A stretch of DNA of 64,000 nucleotides. Origin: Pycnopodia helianthoides (Eukaryota; Echinodermata; Asteroidea; Forcipulatida; Asteriidae). Positions 1 to 13,010 of the stretch are shown piece after piece. The first letter of the stretch is position 1. The number at the start of each line of letters is the position of its first letter. The notes below the pieces were generated by a model. The model was not told the DNA's origin, ran no database searches, and saw nothing but the letters and a program-made list of their open reading frames with translations. A program made the position numbers and the translations under genes. The stretch lies in the NCBI GenBank assembly GCA_032158295.1, contig CM063251.1, forward strand, positions 11,509,016 through 11,573,015, given 5' to 3'.

Positions 1-3000
1 TAAGTGACTGCTCTGCGCACACGCTTGCTAAAAACTTTCTAGCACTTGTAGGGTGCTTGAAAGGCGCTCAGTAAGCGCTTGTCAAAATGCAAGTTTTTTC
101 AAGCAATCTACTTTATTATTACAGAGATTTATTTAGCGCATTTTCAAAAAGACCAAAGTGCTTTGCAATATAAAAAAAACACAAAGTACAAGGAAACAAT
201 GAAAAATAAGTACGAAAAGCATGCTTGGTTTTACTTCAAATGAATCATGTTTTTACGCGGTCACCCTAAATTGCATAGAGTAAGTCACAAGATCAAAGAA
301 GAATAAAAAGGGACCAGCTGCTCTATGCCTTGATGCCTCTTTTGATCGCGCGCTCTGTGTATGTCTCTCACACAGAATGGATCAATCTAAGGACTAATCA
401 AAATATCCAACATACAAGTATTTGAATAATTCAAAGTCACACTTCCAGGGGCTACGATCGAGCAAGGTATCCTGGGAAAAAATGGCGCAGCGAGAACGTA
501 CACAAGCTGAGAACGAGGTTGGTTGTACAATACATTTGTGTGTACTTGCTCACCATGTGTCTATTTCAACATGTCCCCCAGTCTATATGCACACACGAAA
601 TGTAGGTGATACATTCAGAGTACATTTTGTAAATGCATGCATAGCCCCACGATGACATTCTTACATGAATGTACTTCATCAATTATGTGATTCATGAGGG
701 TTTTTTTTTTATAAGCGAGCGCATTACACAGACACATAGGGCCCCTGTTATTGCTAAACATTCCTGAAGTGTACCATGGGTGACTCATAAACTGCCATGG
801 GTTACCAGGCAATGGTGAAATTAGCATTGGATGTGGTTTTGGAGTCTTTGTTATTTCATGTTTGTTCGAGTACAGTCACTTAGTAAATACTTTATTATAA
901 AGCATTAAGAAAAAATCTTATGCACAAAGGTCCTGATTTTGTTTGCAAGAAGTTATTCTTTGCATCAAGTTTGTGCATTGTATACAATGTATAATTTATT
1001 TTGTAGGATTTTGCTCATGGAGCCATACCCTACAAAATTTAAAACTACAGAAAATATAAACAAAGGGATACAAAAATTTTGTTTGATTAAATATAACGTT
1101 GTACACTGTAGGCCTACATAATTATGGTAAGAAAAATGTGCCATTTATTTTACTGATAAATCGGGCATCATGTACTGCAACATTGTTTTTGTACATGTAC
1201 ATGTATGGCCTGAGTTTTGCCAAAAGATTTGTTTCTTGACAATGTTTTCTGTTAATGAACTTTAACTGATGATTCTGTTTCGAAACAAAAAACATACAAA
1301 AACTTTTTGCAGATGCCACAGACAATAAATAATACGTAGCATGGAAAATTGTTTGTACATACAGATGGCTGTGAGATAGTGTCGGGATCCCGACAAAAAT
1401 ATTTTTTTTTAATTTTTAATTAACTACTCTTTCCAATTATCATTGGTAGATTTTCTTCTTGCAATACCTTAAATGAAAACTTTAAACTTTCTTGAATCTA
1501 TTAAAGTAGCTTTTGAATCTGCAGCAAATCGGACCTATCATCTTTAAGTGTACATACATGTGTGTAACTATTACACAAACACTGCAAAGTGTTTTTTTTG
1601 ACCCAGTGTTTCAGAAAATGATAAGAAAAAAAGATAACATTCCATGCTGTCATCGTTCATGCCAGACCGAAAACAACCATCAATAATTTTGTGATATATA
1701 TATTTTTTTGCAATACTTTGATCAATGTTTACACGTTTTATTTTGGAAATGGCGACCCTCGTTAAAAGTAAAACACAAAGTAGCGCCTCTTTCCAACTCT
1801 AAAAACATCTAACTGTTATGTATGACATGTATGATCTTTCGATCAATTTTACAACTGCTTTTCTTTAAGTAAACTTATCACTAGTGACCAGGGCCCAATT
1901 TCATAGAGCTCAGTTTTAAAGCAAGAAAAAGTCAGAACTATTGCTTACATGTAATTATTCTCTGCTCAGCAAAAATAAGCAGGATACCAGTCAGATATGC
2001 TACATGAGACATGGCTTTTGGCTTGTAACCTTATTCTGGTAAGCAAATTTTTGTTGTGCTTGGCTACTTTTTTTCCTTCTTTTTAAGCAGCCCTATGAAA
2101 TTGGGTCCATTCTACTCTACACATGAAAGGGTTGAAATGTACTTGGTGAAGAACTAACAAATTTGAATTCAAGGACATTACTGTTTTAGTCCAGTGTTGT
2201 AATTTGTACATACATTACATCGTCCAATCAATCATTTTGCATTACATGCACTGCAACTAAACACCAATTTATGGCCAACACATGCTACATGTGACTTGTT
2301 TTTACCATAGCTTTTACAGTGTACCATTTTTAACATCTTTGTCATTCATACATAGTACAGCGTTTATTTGTTAATTACTTTGTTAATTACAAAAAACAAA
2401 ACAAAAATGTTTGTTCCTAATCCTTGTCTTTTGTGTAAGTTACTGTACAGGTACATGTACATGTACATGTACTTAAACACTTACAGTTTTGAATTTGACA
2501 ACTCAAAAGCGAAATGTTCTACCTCAGTTGCTTATTATTATCAGGGATGTCAATTACGATTTTGACTAGGAATTCAAAGACTAATCGTAAAGAGCTGCAT
2601 TTCTTTACATGATAGATTTGCATAAATATGACATTCAAACCAAAGATTGATAGGTGAACTTCTGACATGATTAATCAAGCATTTTGGCTCCCTTTTACAT
2701 GTAGTTATCTGATCCCACGCTCTTTTAAACAGGAATTTCAGGGTGCATACAGTACATGTATGCTTCTTTACATACTGTACATGTAATACATTATGTGTAC
2801 TACAATACATAAATAGCACCATTTGCGCTGTACAGACATGTTCGATACAGTTATTGGGGTGGTTTTAACAATATTGTTTAGAATTTTGTCAAGTCAATAG
2901 CGATAACAGTTTTTTTTACGCTTTTGCAAAACAGAATTTTGATCAAGGTATGCACTCTAGTGTACGATGTACATTGTAGTCCTTTTCTACATCATGTACA

Positions 3001-3935
3001 ATGTACTTGTCATAACTGTGAAAGAAAATTTAGTTGTTTTTTAGTTTGGAGACTAGCGTGGCCTTGTCAAACCTGGATGAACAAAATAGTTTCACCTCTT
3101 TTTGATATTGGGGAATCAGTATTCATCTCAGTGCTATCAAGCATGGGGAATGTGCCAAAGATGGTGGTAGCGTGATTCAAAGCAGACACCTTAATGTTCT
3201 ATTGCACATTGTGCTTTTAATATGGATCCCATTGACAGGTCAAGGGCAGTATGCACACCCTATCCCAGCACAATGACATCTTGTGTCTGCACATATGGGT
3301 TTCAATTACGTGTATTTGAAGTGATTTTTACACATTACAAGTAGGGCCTAGATGTACAATGTTACTACATGTATGTGTTCAGTAGTTATGATTCCGAGTC
3401 AAAACATGTTATAAAATTGTGGGCAGTGTCATGATGTTTTCCTTTTCCATCCTTGTTTGTAATGATCTGGCCATTGCCGAAGCACCTTCAATGCTATGAG
3501 ATTATTTAGTAATGTGGGTTCAGGGAAGCCGATAATGTTAAGCAGTTTAGTGATTCTAAACATTGTTGTCTGACCTTGTCATCAATAGACATACTGTAGG
3601 ACATCCGTGTGCAAATATCATGTGTGAAACACTGGGTGCATTACATACAGGTGTGCACTTCAATTTTGTTGGATTTAATAAGTGTAGTCTATTTCTACCT
3701 CCATGTGTAGACAGACCAGGCTTGGGGTATTTATTGTACACACTTTACAAACAACAATAAGTGGTTTAGTGACAAGGTAACCCCTTGGGGATAACTCTGA
3801 GACCAATTGTTGGTGGCATCCCTTTGAAGTTTGTTCAATAAGAGAGTACAGTACACAAATGTATGCACAGTGTAATGTACATTTATTTTTTACTTTTGTC
3901 CCAGAAGGCACTGGAATCCCTCCCATAATTACATT
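1..3935. other. Gene-free AT-rich sequence
   Basis: No coding similarity on either strand. It contains scattered TACATGTA words, a perfect palindrome GTCGGGATCCCGAC near 1382 and a short TACATG run at 2453-2471. Confidence 0.6.
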
Positions 3936-4168
3936 ACCATACAATAAAGTTCAGTTAAACTAAAGTGCTACATGTACATGTATACAGTGTACAGAGTAAC
4001 ACTTTCTTTACCATACAATAAAGTTCAGTTTATATACTAAAGTGTTACTTTCTTACCATACAATAAAGTTCAGTTAAATTAAAGTGTTATACAATGTAAT
4101 ACTTTCTTTACCATCTACAATAACATTCAGTTTAACTGAAGTGTTATACAGCGCAATACTTTCATTTC
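3936..4168 (+). repeat. Short tandem repeat, four irregular copies
   Basis: accatacaataaagttcagt begins at 3936, 4010 and 4055, and accatctacaataacattcag at 4110. Each is followed by taaagtgtta...actttctt. Copy spacing varies (74, 45, 55). Confidence 0.88.
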
Positions 4169-5216
4169 CTTAAGCAGTTTTGGTATTGGACTTTAGTTTA
4201 GGAGCAAAGTTCATTTTGTGTAGTGATCTTGCTAACTTATTAAAATTGTCAAATTTATTGTATGCACCATTGTACATGTATGTCATTGTAAAGTGTACAA
4301 ATGGTACATGAGAGTAAGTCATTTAGGTTAAGTTAGTTGTGTTGTTTTTTGCATTGTTTTTAGTGTGCAGAAACTTTTTCAATATGTACCATGAAATTCA
4401 CATGTCTGTATTATTATTGGCCTACATGAGTGTTAGTTAGATTGTTGTGTTAAAAAAAATGCACATACTGGGGCACTGCTGATTCTCCTCTGTTGGACCA
4501 ACCCTTGCTCTGTGGATATAAAACACATTTATAAAGGCAGATGTTACATGACATTTAACCACAACAGATTGGGAGCATGTGAACATGTGATATTTTTAAT
4601 TGCTTTCTACGCATATTATGTTGTTCTAGTGAAAGGTGTGGAGTTAAAGTGTGAACAATATCAAATTTGTGGTTCATTACTTGACATTACATTATAAAAT
4701 TTAATTCACAAAGAACACCGTGACTTTTGTGTACACATTTCTGAGAAGCCTTGTATTTGGTAGTGCATTCATTACAATAAGTACTGCATTTCCCCCATGA
4801 AGACATTGTTTATTATTTATTAGGTTTGACATACATGGCCCTTTATACCACAATTTAAGGGAATGCACGATGAATTAATTACTTGTTATTGTATGGGAGA
4901 TTAGCAAAAAAGTACCTCTAACTAATAACACAAAATCTCTGCTGTTTATTTTCGAAAAAGGAAAACATCTTTGGTCTCGAGGGTATTCCATTCACATTAG
5001 GATCACACACTTTCAAGAGCGTTCTTTAAATGTTTAATGTACTATGCACCAGTTAACTGAAGTCAAAGTTACAGTACCAACGACCATGCATGGCTGCGTG
5101 TACACTTTGAAAGCTCATTGAAATCAACACAAACTACACTGCAGTTTGCTTGAAATGATTGATTTTGAGAACACTGTAAGAGAAATTACATTATCGCAAG
5201 CGCTGCTAATAATGGG

Positions 5217-5559
5217 AAAGGCAGGGTATACTGTGCTCCTCACTTGGTGTATCCCAACATGCATAAGATAACAAACCTGTGAAAATTTGGGCTCAATTGG
5301 TCATCGAAGTTGCAAGGTAATAATGATAGAAAAAAACACCCTTGTTGCATAGAATTGTGTGCTTTCAGGTTCAAATTTGTTGGTGGAAAATTTTACTCTC
5401 TATAAAATTACATTATGTTACAATGTACTTCAAAGGGGCTGTTTCTGACAATGTTTTACATCAGCAGCTCTTCAGTGCTCTTTAGCAAGGAAGTTTTGAT
5501 GGTCATCCCCACTGACTTGTGGAATAATTACCAGAAGTACGTGTACACCCTGCCTTTAA
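5217..5559. mobile_element. Degenerate MITE of the TTAA group
   Basis: Left aaaggcagggtatac and right gtacaccctgccttt are inverted repeats, and TTAA follows at 5556-5559. The interior has aacctgtgaaaatttgggct and aagttgcaaggtaataatga, wording I associate with asteroid MITEs. Confidence 0.6.
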
Positions 5560-7178
5560 AATTACGTTTTTTTTTATAGGCCTAAACATTACTTCAAAGG
5601 TTCTGCAACATACTGCATTGCTTGTTGTTTATTGGCAATAATTAGTGAGTAGGGGACTATATTAAGTTGTAAATTTCTGTTCCTACCCTACAAAAGAACA
5701 AACAAAATCCAACGGACAACAGAGTGGTGTACACGTAAACAACAAAGCACTCAGGGAAGGTCATCTCTAAAAGCCATGATTCAATTTTCACCAGGAGATA
5801 AAAGATTGACAAAAGAACTGACACGTTAAATTCCTTTCCACCATGTGCATAGTTAGATTTTAGAAGCTTGATTTGGATAATCAGAAATGAAAACATTCAG
5901 TGAAGGTCTCAATTGTTTGTTCCTCTTAAAAACTGTCGGCTTATCATCATGACATAAGGCCAACATGTGTTTCATGAGTAGAATACCAAGTAATGCTGAT
6001 CCATGTGTACCTACAGTTACAGTACATTATGCACATTTGTACAAATGTTATCCATTTCTTTCGGCTTCATTACCCTTTAAAAATTTTGCTGACATGTGGA
6101 TGGTGGGCTAATACATGCATGTTCAGTGGAGAGTAAAGAAACGTAAACTTGAGGGGATTTTAACTTCAACAGCTTTTCAACTTAAAAATTAATTCCCTCT
6201 CTCTAGTTTTTAACTTCACCCTTAACAAGCAACCTGTGAACATTTCATTGAATTCATTTGTCACGCTTTAGAGAAAACGTGGGGAAAAAAACGCTTGTCA
6301 GGGATTTTTTGCACTTGGCATTAAAAATAAGCCATTGATTTGTGGGGTCTTCTAAATACTTAACTTAGTATTACAATACAAGTACAATATGTATTTAAGA
6401 TGGACAATTTCTCTGAAGGAATGTTACTGGTATGAACTTGATGATAATCAAATTGCATTCGGTCTTTATTGGAACATGTGATTGTAATTATTTCAGAGTT
6501 CAATTTCAGCAATTTTCCTAGTGCTTATCTGGTGCATAGTGCAAGGTGTGACTGTTCAGTTAACTGGCATTAAATTGCCTGGCCAGCATGCAATCTCTGT
6601 CACACTGCAGCACTTAGCAGCAGCCCCCAGCGCTGTGGCAAACCATTCACTTTCTGTGCGGACCACGCTGTCATTTTGATTATTTCTCACCACCAGTTTT
6701 CCTTGCGATGGATGATGAACACCCAGTGTATCTACACAGCTGTTGTGATTTGTTTCTTTCAACTTGGAGGATCAGCACTGATAACAAACATCTTGAGCTT
6801 TAAAGATACACTTGCAGTGTTTTGGGGTTGTTTTGTCAGTTTCCTGTTGATAGCAGAGTATGGTTATTTTCTTACTGAGTGGCAGTAAATTATAGACAAT
6901 GTATGATACATTTCGGAATTCAACTGTCAGAAATTTCTGAACGAATAAACCTGGCAAGTGGCAACGGTAATCAAGAAAATTACTTGTTTTATTGCATAAT
7001 TGGTTTACGGTACTTCAAAACGTTGTTTATAGCAACAAGCATTCCTTAAAATTGCTAGAAATCATTTATGTCGGTCACTTTATCAGTATCTAAAAAATCA
7101 CTCATCAGCTACACAATGTACATGTACTTTCAAAGATTCTTGAAAACTATGTACATAGGGGGCCTACATGTAACTGCA

Positions 7179-7394
7179 TTAAAGGGGCCATGTGGCCATA
7201 ATCAAAGCAGGCCTACTAGCCCTACTTGTACATACATGTATGGCTGTCCATGAAATTATGAACTATCACCCAGTTACAGCACGCACACGCCCTCACTCTC
7301 TATGGAGAGCGCGCGTGCAGTAACTGGGTTTAGAGTTAATAATTCTATGTACAGCCACAGGCCTGCTTTGATCATGACAACACTGCCCCTTTAA
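7179..7394. mobile_element. Foldback TTAA MITE
   Basis: TTAAAGGGGCCATGTGG at the left pairs with the gccccttTAA end at the right. The pairing continues through atcaaagcaggcct and acccagttac toward a small loop near 7295, so most of the 216 bp forms one long imperfect hairpin. Confidence 0.75.
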
Positions 7395-8689
7395 ATTTGT
7401 GATAAAAGATAATATTGATAATACTAATATTGACAAACTGAAATGTAAAACTGTCATCACTTTTTTTGCTGGAGCTGCTGGAGCACAATGAAGTCTGCTT
7501 GGCAGGTATCGGAAAGAAACTTGCAATGTTGTGATTTTTTCATAGATCTACATGGTATAGCATTCAAGTAAATTACCCATGTATGGCATTGCTTAATTGG
7601 TATAATTCTTTCATGTTCCTCCTTGCTTACATGAACCTAGGTGACAACCAATCTTAATTTTAGAATAATTCAAAAGTTTGTAGTGTACAGTTGAAGCACA
7701 CTTGAAATACGTAAGACATGTTCAAGTTATTGACAATCAGTCTTATGTTTGTCAATATGTAGTGTACTTTAGGACAGATAAAAATACAAACAAGACTAAC
7801 TTATTTACATACACATGTGCAGTGTGTAATAATCAATTAAATACCCAAGACTTGGCAGCTACATAGTTCAATACAATGCCAGCTATTTCTGAAGTACAAT
7901 TTATGATATTTTTCTTGGAAGCTAGACAAAACAACTTGATCATGTTTTCATACCATTCCAATCGATGTAATCAATCTGTGGCTTGAAGGGGAAAAATGTC
8001 TGGGCCCTCTATTTTTTTTCGCAAAATGAGAATTAGTTTATTTGCTAGTAATGGAGCGAACATGACAACAATTTTGATAACCTGATAAGGGCTGATGGAA
8101 TACACTTAATACTTTATAGGGTGTGGGGTAAATGCAATACATTTTAATGTAATGGAATAAACTATAGAAGATGACTGGCCTTGCATAATGGTAGTGAACT
8201 GTATTCTTGTACAATGTATATTCCATCTTTCTTTTTTCCATGTGAGCAATGACTTTGATTGACTCGGTGTCTGAGTTATGCCAGACATGGAATGCGGTCC
8301 CTGTTGACTCTGAAAACAGGCATAATAAATTGTTCTGTAATATTTGTATTGGAGGGGCTGCAGTGTCAACACGAGTGCAAAGCATTGCCAAATTTATTAC
8401 TGTGTACATGTACATGTGTGCGTATGCCTCTAGAGACTACAATTTGAACTGCACGATAATAAGTAGTACATGAAGTACATTTCCACTCTTGGAAGTGTCC
8501 ATGGCATTATCTTGATGAAGTCTCTGATATCTACGAGCATGCATAACATGTATATAGCGAGAGTCTTTGATACACACAAACATGCATACATATAGATACT
8601 GTAGCAAGAAAGTTTAGCATTATACAGGATTAGTAGAGCCAAGACAGCTGACAAAATGGTCGCAGACAGTGCTCATGTTTTGTGTGATT

Positions 8690-8960
8690 AACCATAAACA
8701 TGAGATAACAAACCTGTGACAGTTTGGGCTGAATCCATTGTGTGAGTCACAGGAGAAAATAGTGAAAAACTATGCACAATTTTCAGCATGTCAACACATT
8801 GTCCTTAATTTGGGTTGTGTCAACAAAATCCGCTGTTGCGTTTTTTAAAGGTTTTCAGATTACAGTTTTCTTGAATATGACTTCATTTCAGAGGGAAATA
8901 TTTCACAGAGAAAATGGTTCAAGTATGAACTTCATAACCAGTAAGCTTTCAGACTAGAAT
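8690..8960. mobile_element. Fragment related to the TTAA MITEs
   Basis: Contains aacaaacctgtgacagtttggg and gagtcacaggagaaaatagtgaaaaac, resembling the left third of 30111-30499. Ends not resolved. Confidence 0.45.
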
Positions 8961-9061
8961 TAGACAATGATGTTTTTATGCCTCCCAATCCTGTATAATA
9001 AGTACCCTTTAATACTGTACAGATCCTACTTGTCCTTCGGACAACATGTTGTTTTTCAGGT

Positions 9062-9145
9062 AAAGAAAGGCCTGGATTTACATGGAGGAAGCAAAGGCCA
9101 TGGCCTCTGCTGCCCTAGTTTTGGCCTTGGTGCCCCTTTGAAAAA
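9062..9145. mobile_element. Fragment of the GGCC-rich element
   Basis: ggcctggatttacatggagg... ggccatggcctctgctgccc... ggccttggtgcccc. It matches the left half of 11320-11494. Confidence 0.55.
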
Positions 9146-10260
9146 ATAACCATGCTCTGCTCTGCATTTTACAGAACTAGCACCCTCCCCCCCCCCCAAC
9201 AAAAAAAAATTAAAATTCTTTGATAACATCGCTGTGTTAATGAAACCCTGACTAAACAATGTAAGGACAAAGCATCAGGACTTTTTGTTATGGAATGTCT
9301 TTACCGTGAGCCATGCGCCATGGTATGCTGGAATATCAGACTTGGCTCTCATACATTGTACATGTATAACAGCCAAATACAATAGTGGCAGCCTATCGAT
9401 GTCTATTAATTTTTTTTTGTACAACAAAAAGACGAAGATCTGGAATCGGGGATTAAACCCCCACAAAAAGGGAAATTTTGAAAATGTATTCCAGTAACCC
9501 TACATATGTCCTTCTTTGTATAGGGGAATTGTAACGGACAGCTTTATGGTGTTTCTTGAACAGTCTGGAAACCAATAGTGTCCCTATTAATAGATATGGC
9601 TAGCGCAGACACAAGTTTGCCATCAACTGATATAGGCCAACATGTAAGTGTGACCATATAAATGCATGAGAGCTCACAGCTCAAACTGATAAAATACATG
9701 TATGTTAGGTACAGTAAGCGATGTTTAAATACAGTTTTTTACATGTTTTCATAATGATTTCCAAAAACAAAACACATGTGTTCACCCTCAGGGATGTGCG
9801 CACACATAAAAACTACATGTACCCAGAAAACATTTAAGGAAAGCGATGCCACATTCACAATGTAATCAGTTAACAGTTGTAGATGTTTAGTCTTCAATTG
9901 GTATGAATTCTGGTTGTTATGTCTTGTAATTTTGTTCCATTGTTTGTCATGCTGTAATCACAAACACTAACCTGCATAGGTGTCAGAGTTAATTTAAGAT
10001 ATTGTAAAGAAAGTTCAATAATGGGAATGGAAATAGTAAGTTTCAGCTACAAATTCAACTCACTCCAGTCGAGCTTTTGGCCCAGAGTGACTGTTGTTTT
10101 CAAAAATGCAAGGTGGGATTATGCAAGCAATAAGTTAAATACATGTAGATGTTTAATTTGCATATGGGATACAGCATTTTGGTTTTACCCATACACTATT
10201 GTGTGTAAAGCACTGTATATTCTGTTACTTTCCCGAGTCCTGTAAGTGCAACAAAAAAGA

Positions 10261-10451
10261 GATTCCAACTGCCTCTAGCTACCAGGCATTCTCGTCAGTC
10301 TAATGGTAAGACATCAGATCTAAAATTGGCAAAGGTCATGGGTTCAAATCCCACCTGAGTGACATGCCCGTGGATTTTTTTCACAGGACACAAGAAAGTT
10401 CCGAGTCACAGTGCTTTGTACACATTGGTGTATGGGTGAAACCAAATAATA
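10261..10451 (+). mobile_element. tRNA-derived SINE (family A)
   Basis: tRNA-like head with A-box-like agtctaatggtaagac and perfect B-box GGTTCAAATCC at 10341-10351. The body has the shared word agtgctttgtacacattgg and the end tatgggtgaaaccaaataat. No intact acceptor stem, so not a functional tRNA. Confidence 0.75.
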
Positions 10452-10707
10452 GCAAGCCAATTGTTTAACTTGGTTTAAAAAATAACTACTTCAAGTTCTT
10501 CCAAAAATGTAACTTGAAAAATGTTTCAGTTGATATTTAATTTCTATAAAATACACCAAAAACTTATAAAAATCTGTAGAACAAATTCAAGTAGGCCTAT
10601 GTAGTATGCAAACCCCAAAATTTGTTTAGCGTGCATTTCTTGACCTCAGCTGTTTTTTCTTTTGCATTTTTTACTGTCTGCCAGTAAAAAGAGGGGGGGG
10701 AGCAAAA

Positions 10708-10910
10708 CCCACTTTCATTTCTCACTAGCAGTTATTTCCTGGGGAGTTAAGAATACCCCAGGGTTTTGTCACTTACCCCTACTCAGGAGCAAGGGGTGGC
10801 TAATCATTGGGGTATACCCATTTGCTGGGGTAGATCAGATCATAGAGCAAGGATCAGATCAGGGGTAAAGCAAATGGATGCCCCAGTGGAATAGACTAGT
10901 GTGAAAGGGG
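10708..10910. repeat. GGGGT-rich inverted-repeat element
   Basis: cactttcatttctcactagc at the left and gactagtgtgaaagggg at the right are imperfect inverted ends. The interior is a string of ggggta, ccccag and ggggtatac words. A related GGGG/CCCC-rich stretch is at 15770-15900. Confidence 0.5.
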
Positions 10911-11319
10911 CTCATATTGGTTCACCTTGACACTTGAATGAGGTTTATTTGTAGGCCAGTCAGGTTCTTTACAGGCACAGCTTTGTATGCCAGGTAATAA
11001 TTGATTGCAAACATGCATGGTATAAGCATGGTTTAAGTAGGTGCTAATACCTACCAATCACTGTACATACATAAACCCTGATATATGAGGAAAGTCAATT
11101 GTATTCATTGAGTGGTATGGTTTGCTCACCAATTAGGTATAGTTATTATCAGATTTAGCTGATAAGTGCAGTTCAATGCATTGCAATTTACAAACTGCTT
11201 ACACCATAGGAGTAGGCTACTTTTAATCAGTGCTTTTAACAATATCAATCTTCTGCTTTGCCTGTAGTCTTGATTCTCAAGATGTTTTTAAATCGTTATG
11301 CTTTTTTCCATGGGGACTG

Positions 11320-11494
11320 TAGCAGGCCTGGAATTACAGGGAGGCCACGGAGGCCGGGGCCTCTGTTGCCCCTGGCCTTGGCCTTGGTGCTCCTCCAAAA
11401 GTTTCCCATAGACTTCCAAGATTTTCCAATGGAAGTGCCCCTTGCAATATGGAAATGGCCTTGCCCTCTCAAAGTTGAAGCTCCAGGCCTGCTA
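11320..11494. mobile_element. GGCC-rich short element with perfect 13-bp TIRs
   Basis: TAGCAGGCCTGGA at 11320-11332 and TCCAGGCCTGCTA at 11482-11494 are perfect complements. The interior repeats ggccttgg, ggggcctctg and ttccaatggaagtgcccct. The copy at 30532-30698 is inverted relative to this one; shorter fragments occur elsewhere. Confidence 0.8.
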
Positions 11495-12739
11495 TAGCTT
11501 GTTTAAATAACTTCTGAATAATTATTAATAGCCTGATATTCTGATTTGCCAATAGTCTTGACTCGAGGCTTTGTTGGTCATTACAGAAATATCACATCTA
11601 GTCCACCACAATTGCATGGCTTGGAACGCACCTACAATGTACCTCGGCACAGTATGCATTTAATGTACATCATGTACTGTACATGTACATACTGTACATA
11701 TCATGTACCATTTCTGCCATTTTGGGAGTAAGTTACTTTGCATACATTTTGACTTCCAAAATGGAGGACAAGATACATGTAGGTGCTTGTAAATGCCCTA
11801 TGCAGCGTGCAAGGGGTCACATTTCATGTATTTGATTGGGTCTGTACACCTTTGGGGGTTTTACTTTTAGCGATAACATAAAACATTTTTTATAAACACT
11901 ATTTATTTCCTGAACACTTACAATTGAATGAAACATTGAACAAAAAACAAGCAAAAATGATGAAAGATTCCTTCAGTGTGTTCAAAGTTAGTTTAGAGGA
12001 AACTTGAAAAGTTGTACAAAGTGAACTGTTGGCTGTGATCCACAAGGTTTGTACAAAAGCACTCTTCCAAATGACAAGATTCTCTCACATCAGTAACAAA
12101 TAATTTATTTGAAGTATCTTTTCTAACTATGGATGAATACAAAACTAAACACAAATTTTTATCCCAGACAGTTATCTTTAAAAACAAATGTTCCAGATTC
12201 TTACATGTAGCTGCTTATTTCACTATTCAATACTGGTTTCAAATTTTAAACAAAATATTGCAGTATAACATGTACAGGAGTCGGTCAGATGAATTGAGGT
12301 TACGGTGTAACAGCGCACTATGTTTTTATATTGCTCAATGGGCAGACATACCTGGCAATAATCCCATTGAAATGGTCTAATCCAATTACATTGAGCTATA
12401 GCGTGTCTCTGATCTGTTCATTTGATCCAAGTGTTTACAGGATTCAGAAAGTCAGACGGGTTTTTATTTTCACGGTATGGTATGGAGGCCACATACTATA
12501 CGCGGACATGAACCGGTAGATGGTTTCATAAGTACATGTGCCAATCGCCTGACAGGCATACAATATGTTGTACACAGTCAGGCTCTTTTTCCTGACAAGT
12601 CCATAATATTGGAGTCTTATAGCGCATGTATCCCCCAATAACTAGGTGCTCAAGGCGCTTGAACAAAGAGAAAGACTATTTTAAAGGCAAGTTTTGAAGT
12701 TTATAAATTATGAAACCTATTTACATGTAGCACCTTATA
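11495..12739. other. Gene-free stretch
   Basis: TACATGTA-rich block at 11660-11706 and ordinary AT-rich sequence otherwise. No repeat ends resolved. Confidence 0.5.
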
Positions 12740-13010
12740 AATTGTACGGCTTTACAAAGTGCTGCGGCACACTCGGCAGCCACAGCCAGAAACATCGGGC
12801 AAACCCCTTCTTTTAGCGATTTAAGTGTATACTGGGTTCTTTTGTGCATTATGCAACCCACAGGATCTACGGTCCATCCAAAGGACAAAGCAATAATGGT
12901 CAAGTGTCTTACTTTTAGGACGTAAGTATCATGACCCAGACTTGAACTCACTCTGCTGATCAGAAACACCAGAGCTCGAGTCCAATGCTTGGCCATGACA
13001 CACCCCAATT
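12740..13010 (-). mobile_element. Diverged copy of the conserved-domain SINE
   Basis: Same order on the - strand as 23540-23930 (gactcgagctctggtgtttc, acacttgaccattattgctt, aagaacccagtatacactta, aggggtttgcccgatgtttc) but with more substitutions. Confidence 0.65.

Noticed and set aside
11258..11497. 79-codon frame rich in Pro, Leu and Ala
   Set aside because: It is the translation of the GGCC-rich terminal-inverted-repeat element, not a gene.
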